64,000 nucleotides of DNA from Ophiodon elongatus. Lineage: Eukaryota > Chordata > Actinopteri > Perciformes > Hexagrammidae. The position numbers and the translations under genes are program-made. Shown piece after piece: positions 59,001-64,000 of the stretch. The DNA lies in assembly GCA_016806645.1 (NCBI GenBank), contig JACSYO010001810.1:2475001-2539000 (forward strand), read 5' to 3'. The notes below the pieces were generated by a model that ran no database searches, had not been told where the DNA came from, and saw nothing but the letters and a program-made list of their open reading frames with translations. The number at the start of each line of letters is the position of its first letter. Position 1 is the first letter of the stretch.

Positions 59001-60972
59001 CAGTTTCAACTATTCTTTTTTTTTTCTTCTGCAGGCCAGTAATGAATTCTTCACATTTGACACAGAAAAAATCATCATTTCAATAGGCAGCTCTGATGTG
59101 GTGAAAGATATTTCCCTGGCCAAAGAAAAGCGACAAACGCTTCTCATTCCCTCAAACATCAGTGACAACTGGATGTTGGTGAGTTAGAAGCACTAAATAA
59201 TATCATTAAAGACACACAATAGGCCATTTAAGTTAAATTAATCAACATTCATGTCTTATTTCCTCAGACTAATGATCTGACTTCCAAACCACAAGAAGGC
59301 AACAATGCAGTCCGGTAAGTTGATTTACAAATGTTTAAACTGGTAACAAATATGCAAATAATTGATCAATTGACCAACAGAAAATGTATCATTACCGTTT
59401 TTAGTCTCTTATCAGGTAAAAATTGTGAAAATCACACAGTTGTAGCCCTAATCTTTGTGAAGGGATTCCATATGTTGGTTTTAGTGACTGTTTTTACATT
59501 TTGTGCCTTAATATGTACCCATTTCAGATTCATAAATGGAATGAATACCGCAGTGAATGTGTCACTTCCTGCAGCTGACTTTGGAGTAATTGAGTCATTT
59601 TATTACTCCAACTACTCCCTAATAAAAAATGGAAAGTAAGGATTTGTCATCTTGACAAAAATCAATACTTTTTTTATACTAGAATCATTATTTTATGCAA
59701 ACACAAATGTTCTCTTCTAATGATCAGGTCCATCTTCACCATACGGAGTGGTTCAGATTCATGTGAATACAGCAGGGACTTTGGATTTGGAAGTTCATAT
59801 ACCTTCTTTATACCCAGCACTTTGGTCATTGGACAAAATGTAAGTTGTTTAAATCTCTTTTCTGAAAATATTAAGCCTTTATAAAAAAGGAAACTACATT
59901 TTTGTGACCTGTTTTTAAAAATGTACATCTTAAGAAGGCACGGAGGGTGTGTTACAGACATGTGTGGGAGGTTTGGATTAATGCATTTTTGGTTTTGGTC
60001 TTTTCATGTGATTTTCTTTATTATACGAAAAATATAGAATGAACTAGCCTTATATTAACTGTCAAACATATGGTCATTTTTATGCTCAAAATCAAAATCC
60101 ATCCAGCGACCTTCTTTTCAGTCACACACGTTGAGAAACCCCATCCTAAACTGAACTGTTGTGATTATTTGTTTCAGTGTCAGGAGTCTATTACTGTGGC
60201 AGAAGACATCAAGCCCAACTCCGTTCACATGGCTCTCCAGATCCCACAGTACTTCTTCATAACTGTTGGTGAAGTCATGTTTTCTGTTACTGGTCTGGAG
60301 TTCTCCTACTCACAGGTAAAATTGTATACACATTTTCCCACCTGATGTCAGTGCAGCACAATCAAAAACGAAGTTGTAGGGCACAGAAAATGAGAATATT
60401 TGATTCTGTTTGTCTTTGATAATAGTTCTGTTTTCTTTGTTTTGGGCTAAATTCATCTTGTGTACTTCTTTTGTGTCTCCAAGGCACCTAGTAACATGAA
60501 AGCAGTGCTGCAAGCAGGCTGGTTGCTTACTGTTGCTGTTGGCAACTTCATTGTTCTGATAGTGGCGGAGCTTGCAAAGATTCCCAAACAGGTAAAAAAA
60601 ACTGAGACTCAAAGTGACAACACATCTCGAGTGGAAATGAGTGGTCTGACATGTTTTTGTGTGACAGTAACCCATAATGAGGCATTAATACCACATTTGT
60701 CCCTCTGTCTTTCTCTTCCTCTTTCAAAGTGGATAGAGTACCTCGTATTTGCCTCTCTCTTGGTTGTAGTGTGTGTTATCTTCTCCATCATGGCGCATTT
60801 TTACACCTACATCGACCCTGCAGAAATTGAGGCCCAGTTCAATAAGAAGGTTGATGAAGATGATGAGGATGATAAAAACCAGCCACAGAAGGAGCAGCTC
60901 GAGATGGTCAAGAAAGACTCAATTAAAAGTCACGAAGATGAAGATGATACAGACAAAAAGACCAAAATGTGA
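49260..60972 (+). CDS. slc15a1: slc15a1: PepT1 proton-coupled di/tripeptide transporter; whole coding span
   Basis: Family knowledge: SLC15A1 in the intestinal brush border imports di- and tripeptides with protons (POT/PTR2 family, MFS fold, 12 membrane helices). The 23 exons give 733 residues (human 708). Seen in the protein: ExxER motif at 34-38, proton-coupling His68 (human His57), PTR2 signature GGIKPCVAAFGGDQF, Trp305 in PLPMFW (human Trp294), Asp in MDSLIYPLI (human Asp341), Glu in GLEFSYSQ (human Glu595), and a long extracellular loop between helices 9 and 10. Human numbers are offset by 11 because the N-terminus is longer. Arg282 of human is Lys293 here. Fish have two paralogues (a, b); I cannot assign which. 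The gene follows dock9 and precedes stk24, as in mammals. Confidence 0.97.
50066..50515 (+). other. slc15a1 intron 3, with dispersed repeat
   Basis: It contains a repeat (ccagtggtggaaaggaacta ... tactttttactccactacat) at about 50202-50370. A related fragment is at 50705-50765 in the next intron. No exon. Confidence 0.6.
50202..50370. repeat. Dispersed fish repeat (agtggtggaaagtaactaagta family)
   Basis: The segment begins agtggtggaaaggaactaag and ends in tttttactccactacattta, both very common in percomorph introns. The partial copy at 50705-50765 begins agtggtggaacgtaactaag. Confidence 0.65.
50516..50657 (+). CDS. slc15a1: slc15a1 exon 4: helices 1-2
   Basis: It encodes AVLVLYFKYFLRWDDDLATS then VYHIFVALCYLTPILGAIVA and DSWLGKF. 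His68 in YHIFVALCY is the family's essential proton-coupling histidine (human His57). The exon ends in phase 2 and Lys is completed by exon 5. Confidence 0.96.
51107..51425. repeat. 32-bp minisatellite, about 10 units
   Basis: The unit is about acctaactaagtatttcacc then atcttttattaa. Ten units run head to tail, with three unit types (ending TTCTTG, CTTTTATTAA or ATTTTATTAA). The first six units form two rounds of the same three types, which suggests a 96-bp higher-order unit. Related copies reappear at 54124-54237. Confidence 0.93.
51597..51616. repeat. (TTAT)n simple repeat
   Basis: Four to five TTTA units in the slc15a1 intron 4 repeat cluster. Confidence 0.8.
52381..52560. repeat. Fragment of a common fish dispersed repeat
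   Basis: Contains caattcaatttaatttgtag, agagggctttataatctgtc, and gaaacctgcatgctgctgaa in the order typical of a widespread teleost interspersed repeat. Family name not assigned. It directly precedes the LINE fragment. Confidence 0.5.
52625..52961 (-). mobile_element. LINE (non-LTR retrotransposon) 3' fragment, part 1
   Basis: The minus strand encodes RRPRGRPRIRWRDYMSQLAW and ends in LLPPRPDPG, the C-terminal end typical of fish LINE reverse transcriptases. The + strand begins catccattctcatccgctta, the common 3' end of such LINEs. It is a truncated 3' piece without a complete reverse-transcriptase frame. The same element continues at 53490-53645 after an insertion. Confidence 0.75.
52965..53486. 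mobile_element. 522-bp PIF/Harbinger-like element inserted in the LINE
   Basis: The ends are AGGTGCGTTCACAC and its reverse complement near GTGAACGCACCT. It is flanked by a direct TAA at 52962-52964 and 53487-53489, a 3-bp target duplication with the TWA pattern typical of PIF/Harbinger. Removing it rejoins the LINE sequence perfectly (ctctaa then ggctgagccc). It is rich in CGCGAA words. A minus-strand open frame of 108 codons may be a transposase relic; not confirmed. Confidence 0.75.
53490..53645 (-). mobile_element. LINE fragment, part 2 (continues after the inserted element)
   Basis: The sequence ggctgagcccggccacccta then tcatgtt-type words gagttcgtgaccataggtga and ggtaaattgagagctgagcc is the continuation of the LINE 3' region on the minus strand. 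Truncated further upstream. Confidence 0.7.
53646..54123. other. Unassigned GC-richer insert between LINE and minisatellite
   Basis: About 480 bp of sequence richer in GC than its surroundings. It lies between the LINE fragment and the second block of 32-bp units, so it is probably part of, or was brought in with, the inserted mobile DNA. No coding similarity recognised. Confidence 0.4.
54124..54237. repeat. Second block of the 32-bp minisatellite, 3-4 degenerate units
   Basis: Units such as taagtatttcactgtctttt and aacctaacgaagtatttcaa match those at 51107-51425. The two blocks, 2.7 kb apart, bracket the LINE nest. Confidence 0.85.
54422..54759 (+). CDS. slc15a1: slc15a1 exons 5-6: helices 3-4 and PTR2 signature
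   Basis: Exons 54422-54541 and 54660-54759. Exon 5 reads TIVYLSIVYAIGQVTMAVSA and DITDTDRNGTPDDMTFH, and exon 6 reads VLSMVGLLLIALGTGGIKPC then VAAFGGDQFGDHQ. The exon 5 donor is taken at gtgggt (54542), because only this choice makes the conserved F-H-I-V-L-S join; the exon 6 acceptor is the TTTAG at 54655-54659. The GGIKPC..FGGDQF motif is the PTR2 hallmark. Confidence 0.94.
54760..56429 (+). other. slc15a1 intron 6
   Basis: A 1.7-kb intron. It carries the repeat copy at 55785-55855 (see 15470-15545). No exon. Confidence 0.6.
55785..55855. repeat. Dispersed repeat with GCAGGCGCCAGGTTTTGACA core (second copy)
   Basis: The segment aatctctgactaaaatgttg, then gcaggcgccaggttttgaca, is the same family as at 15470-15545. 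Confidence 0.6.
56430..57295 (+). CDS. slc15a1: slc15a1 exons 7-11: helices 5-7
   Basis: Exons: 56430-56520, 56649-56732, 56833-56915, 57024-57110 and 57206-57295. Recognisable stretches: RRTFFSVFYLCINGGSLLST (exon 7), QCGIY and CYSLAFGVPAALMVVAL (8), IVGSGMYYKAEPQGN (9), KNRFRHRSDQYPKRQHWMD (10) and IAQIKMVLKVLFLYIPLPMF then WTLFDQK (11). Lys293 in exon 11 replaces human Arg282, one side of the known Arg282-Asp341 charge pair. Confidence 0.96.
57381..58662 (+). CDS. slc15a1: slc15a1 exons 12-15: helices 7-9
   Basis: Exons: 57381-57425, 57521-57553, 57629-57717 and 58581-58662. They encode GSRWTLQATNMDGNF, LLVIQPDQMQ, TVNPILILTLVPIMDSLIYP and SLKRMTVGMMMASIAFVCAA. The Asp of MDSLIYPLI corresponds to human Asp341. 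Exons 12 and 13 are only 45 and 33 nt long. Confidence 0.95.
57718..58580 (+). other. slc15a1 intron 14, with dispersed repeat
   Basis: It contains a copy of the TTTATGCTAAGC family at 58145-58310. No exon. Confidence 0.6.
58145..58310. repeat. Dispersed repeat (TTTATGCTAAGCTAAGC family), second copy
   Basis: Same order of words as at 47595-47705: ccatctttatgctatgctaa, gagagtggtattgatctttt, caactctcggc and gaactattcctttag. Confidence 0.65.
58757..59839 (+). CDS. slc15a1: slc15a1 exons 16-20: large extracellular loop
   Basis: Exons: 58757-58876, 59035-59178, 59268-59314, 59528-59635 and 59728-59839. They encode the loop between helices 9 and 10 (about residues 395-571), which diverges from human except at its ends, as expected for this loop. 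It has several N-x-S/T sequons (NVS and NYS in exon 19, NIS in exon 17) that suggest glycosylation. The final part FGSSYTFFI corresponds to human FGSAYTYIV. All joins keep the frame. Confidence 0.93.
59335..59455. repeat. Remnant of gctgcaac / attaatcg dispersed repeat
   Basis: The word order aattgatcaattgaccaaca, gaaaatgtatcattaccg and agttgtagcccta matches the family; very decayed. In slc15a1 intron 18. Confidence 0.4.
60178..60972 (+). CDS. slc15a1: slc15a1 exons 21-23: helices 10-12 and charged C-terminal tail
   Basis: Exons: 60178-60315, 60484-60591 and 60730-60972. They encode VHMALQIPQYFFITVGEVMF, GLEFSYSQ, APSNMKAVLQAGWLLTVAVG and LVFASLLVVVCVIFSIMAHF then YTYIDPAEIEAQF. After the last helix follows a 42-residue strongly charged tail (Asp/Glu runs, then Lys-rich) ending TDKKTKM and TGA at 60970-60972. 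The exon 22 acceptor is a slightly unusual CCAAG. Confidence 0.95.
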
Positions 60973-61037
60973 ACATTTATATCTGATGTCTAGCATCGAC
61001 ACGAGGTAGAATATACTTTCATGGCCAGTGTTGTCCA

Positions 61038-61145
<108 letters not shown>

Positions 61146-61202
61146 GAATTTAATTGGATTTAATTGCTTTTATATTTATGTGCAAGTTATGTTCAAGTAC
61201 AC

Positions 61203-61208
61203 AATAAA
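61203..61208 (+). terminator. slc15a1: slc15a1 poly(A) signal
   Basis: AATAAA, about 230 bp after the stop codon, followed by T-rich sequence. Confidence 0.7.
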
Positions 61209-62321
61209 AATAATTCTGTTTGAGTTTTTTTCCACTCACAATTCTTGTCTTGAGATATTTTGCCAAAAGTCACTGAGCATGTCATTCTTATTCATAGCAC
61301 TCTACCAACCTGACACCAAAACTCCAAAATATACTTGACCGATGTCCTATTATGTGACAAAAGGGAATGCATTGCAGCCTGTCAGGCCATTAACTGAGCT
61401 GTGAGCTCTTAAACTGATAGAAAAAGAAGCAGTTTTCATTATTTGATTGTGTAAGTTCTATACTTTACTTTGGAAAATGAGGTTTGACAAAATAATCTTA
61501 ACTCAAGATCAATTTAACAGATTTTTCTGGATCTTTCACCTTTATGATCTCATCAGCTGCTTTTTTTCCCAAAAACTTAGTGAGGGAAAGAGTTTATGTT
61601 GACTATAAGATCCCATGATTTTATCATCGGTGTCTTTGTAATCCTTGGCTGAAAGTAACAAATATCCAGCACCAACACGCATTCTCAAGTTTAACAGGTC
61701 TTTTTCACAGCAGACATGTCATAGCAGGAAAAGCACCGGTGTTACTGATAACATTAATGACGGCTTTGCTCTATCAAAGTCCTAGTAAGCCATGACAGTG
61801 GGACAGTAAACCAGCATGCACATAACCAGTATCCTGCTGCGACATGTAATAATGTTGTCCATAAAAAGTCTAAAATGTCTCACTTAGTTTGTGGTAAATT
61901 GATTAAACACAGCTTTTCATGTGTGCAAAATTTAAAGTGAAAAATGGTGTTAAACATATATGTTCACATTTTTTAAGTTTGTCTTAGAAAATATGACATG
62001 TGACCTACATTAGACCTACAACTGTTTTTGGTGGCTGTAATTCCTCCTGTGCATACTTGCAGAGAAGACATCCCTTCCTAATACTATCACAATTTTACAG
62101 ACAGGAAAGAATTCACATTTTTTTTCTGTGCAACAATGCACCCCAACATTTTACCAAAGCTAATATGAGACTACAGCAGTTGCAGTTTTGCAGTTAGGCA
62201 AAACCAGTGGTTATGTTCCATCGGTACAGACTTCACTCACTGTTTTTGTGAAAGGCTGTCTGGGTGGGTTAACCCCCCATGGACAAGAGTTATCGATCCC
62301 CTTTTCCAAACAAAGACCCAA
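61209..62321. other. Intergenic sequence between slc15a1 and the MITE
   Basis: About 1.1 kb of AT-rich DNA with no recognised gene or repeat family. Confidence 0.5.
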
Positions 62322-63041
62322 TCCCAATCTCCACACTCACGGACTCACAGACTTTGAGGCACGCTCCCATAAAGTCCGTGAGGGTTTAGGGCTGTCCCAC
62401 TGTCAAATCATTGAGTATTTGAGGGCTCACTCGCAGACATTTTGAGCACTTCTGTGAACCCTTTCCGTAAATCCGCATTTCTGCAGACTTTGACATGGGG
62501 AATTGCCCACAATTCATAGCAATGTGAAGTTAAACACAGGGTTACCAGTGGAAGCATGGAGACGTAAAAAAGGTAAACAAAGAGGTCGGCACATGGGTGT
62601 TCAGCCTGGCAAATTACATTTACTCATAAACATTAAGGATTAAAGATGGAAGAATAAAAACACATGAAAGCAGCGGAAAGGAAGCAGAGATTATATTACA
62701 CAATACACAGATTTATTGATCAAACATTTAATTTCGTCATTGAAGCTGAAAACGAGTAAATAGATTATTTGAAATGACCTCATCTTGTGAGGAAAGAGCC
62801 TGGCAGACATTCAAATCAGGGAGTAAAAAATATAAAATAAATACCCACAATTGCACACATATATTTTGATGTTGTGATGGGAACGTGATATGTTGCATAT
62901 GTGCCGTCCCATTCGTATTTACACTATTTCACGCTCTTACAGTCTCTCACACTCTCTCACACTCAACCATGTACCAGGTGACGTCAGTAAGTCCCTGAGT
63001 GTTCAGGGTTTAAGGCCCTAGGGGGGACATTGAGATTGGGA
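62322..63041. mobile_element. 720-bp short inverted-repeat element upstream of stk24
   Basis: The left end TCCCAATCTC (62322-62331) matches the reverse complement of the right end GAGATTGGGA (63032-63041). A direct CAA lies outside each end (62319-62321 and 63042-63044), consistent with a 3-bp target duplication. No transposase frame is seen, so it is non-autonomous. It contains TGACGTCA at 62979-62986. The superfamily is not certain. Confidence 0.5.
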
Positions 63042-63057
63042 CAAACATACAAATCGT

Positions 63058-63112
63058 GCCCCCCCCCTCCCTCCCTCCCTCCCCTCCCCTCTCCCCTCCT
63101 CCTCCTTCTTTG
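63058..63112. repeat. C/CCT polypyrimidine tract in the stk24 upstream region
   Basis: Runs of CCCTCCC and CCTCC up to 63112, a purine-pyrimidine asymmetric tract of the kind that can form H-DNA or bind Sp/ZNF proteins. Confidence 0.9.
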
Positions 63113-63660
63113 TGACGCTTTTCGATTCACGAATGACGTCACACGCACCGTCTGCTCTCCCTCGCGCTGATTGGTCCTCCAGAAAATGAAAATGACATTA
63201 ACCAAGATGGCGCCGGGCGACCGAGAAAAGTGATGAGAGAATAGAACAACAAGCGATGCAACTAGATAACAGCGCGCGTTGATGTACTCTGTGCGACACT
63301 TTTAAAACAAGACGTCTATAGTGTCATCGGGCAACTGCAAGGCACGCGCTGAGAGGCCTCGCGGGTCCACGGAGACCTGATTAGTCAACTGTTTGCTAGT
63401 TAGCTGCTAAAGTAGCAGCGTCGCTAACGCTCGCTAACTGCGGAAGGAGAGCGAGGAGACCGAAGTACGAGCGGACTTTGTATTTTAAAGCAAGCGACCT
63501 CTCGCTTTTACACGTCAACTCGCCTCGAAGTCACCGTTTGAGTTCGTGGGACGGACTTGTCTTCCTCACCGGCGTCGGTCGGGAAACCAACGTTACGCCT
63601 CTTGACAAGGAAAGCAGACAAGGAGACGAGGAAAGGCGTCATCGTTGCTGATCTGACGCC
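63113..63660 (+). promoter_or_regulatory. stk24: stk24 promoter and 5' UTR
   Basis: A GC- and CpG-richer stretch without a TATA box, typical of a housekeeping kinase promoter. Motifs seen: a full CRE TGACGTCA (63134-63141), an inverted CCAAT box ATTGG (63170-63174) and a YY1-type CAAGATGGCGCC (63203-63214) near which transcription often starts. The 5' UTR runs to the ATG at 63661. Confidence 0.7.
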
Positions 63661-63702
63661 ATGGCTCTTTCACCTATTCAAAGTGGACTGCCGGGGATTC
63701 AG
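63661..63702 (+). CDS. stk24: stk24 exon 1 (partial gene): MST3 Ser/Thr kinase N-terminus
   Basis: ATG at 63661 in a good context (gacgccATGG) opens 14 codons, MALSPIQSGLPGIQ, ending at a GTGACA donor (63703). Human STK24 begins MAHSPVQSGLPGMQ, so the match is close; STK25 and STK26 have different starts. STK24/MST3 is a GCK-III kinase in STRIPAK complexes, acting in cell migration, apoptosis and axon growth. The kinase domain lies downstream of the window. The position after DOCK9-SLC15A1 supports the call. Confidence 0.88.
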
Positions 63703-64000
63703 GTGACAATACACATGTATTATTACGTTTCTAGCTGACTTTCAGAGGCAATCTTCTTTTGCTTAAGAGCCACCCAACATTTTACTTTACATAGCTCGAT
63801 GTCTGTGAATAAGTTCAATACAGGAGTACTGCGTCATTATCACAATTAACTCTTCACGTCATCGCCCCCGCTTTCCAATGATTAATGCACCTGTGTGTCG
63901 AGTCCAGTCCAGCCGTGTTTGTGAGCAGGTTGACGTCTTGTCAAATATAAAGTGCACTGAATGACCAACACGGCATCATTTATTCTGGTCGAGTTTACTC
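63703..64000 (+). other. Start of stk24 intron 1
   Basis: Intronic sequence running off the window; no second exon seen. Confidence 0.7.

Overview
The window is vertebrate genomic DNA. The introns are long and AT-rich, there are several long TG microsatellites and dispersed repeats, and the encoded proteins match vertebrate families. The repeat families, the compact introns and the fish-like protein divergence point to a ray-finned fish, probably a spiny-rayed (percomorph) teleost; the species cannot be named from the sequence alone. I rebuilt the exons by hand from protein similarity, GT/AG boundaries and codon phase. Every main-path exon joins in frame to its neighbours.

Three genes lie on the + strand. 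(1) dock9 (zizimin-1 type Cdc42 exchange factor) spans about 4.7-48.9 kb, with about 55 coding exons and about 2,097 residues on the longest main path. It is complete from an alternative-type first exon to the stop, with PH, DHR-1 and DHR-2 domains. It has two possible C-termini, a 6-nt microexon, a possible 165-nt cassette, a possible 44-nt exon and one GC-AG intron. (2) slc15a1 (PepT1, proton-coupled intestinal oligopeptide transporter) spans 49.1-61.2 kb, with 23 coding exons and 733 residues, starting only a few hundred bases after the dock9 poly(A) signal. (3) stk24 (MST3 kinase) is represented by its GC-rich promoter and first coding exon at 63.66 kb; the rest lies beyond the window. The order DOCK9-SLC15A1-STK24, all in one orientation, is the same as on human chromosome 13q32, so this is an ancient conserved block. 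The three genes have no obvious shared pathway.

Region by region: 1-4.3 kb is upstream sequence without a recognisable gene. At 4.34-4.48 kb there is a (TG)71 tract just before dock9 exon 1. The dock9 introns hold microsatellites and several dispersed repeat families. slc15a1 intron 4 (50.7-54.4 kb) holds a nest of mobile DNA: a 32-bp minisatellite appears on both sides of about 2.7 kb that contains a minus-strand LINE fragment, itself interrupted by a 522-bp element with 3-bp TAA target duplications. A second short inverted-repeat element (62.3-63.0 kb) sits directly in front of the stk24 promoter.

I found no previously undescribed multi-gene system. The most interesting points are alternative-splicing candidates in dock9, an Arg-to-Lys change at a charge-pair site in the peptide transporter, and mobile elements placed next to exons or promoters.
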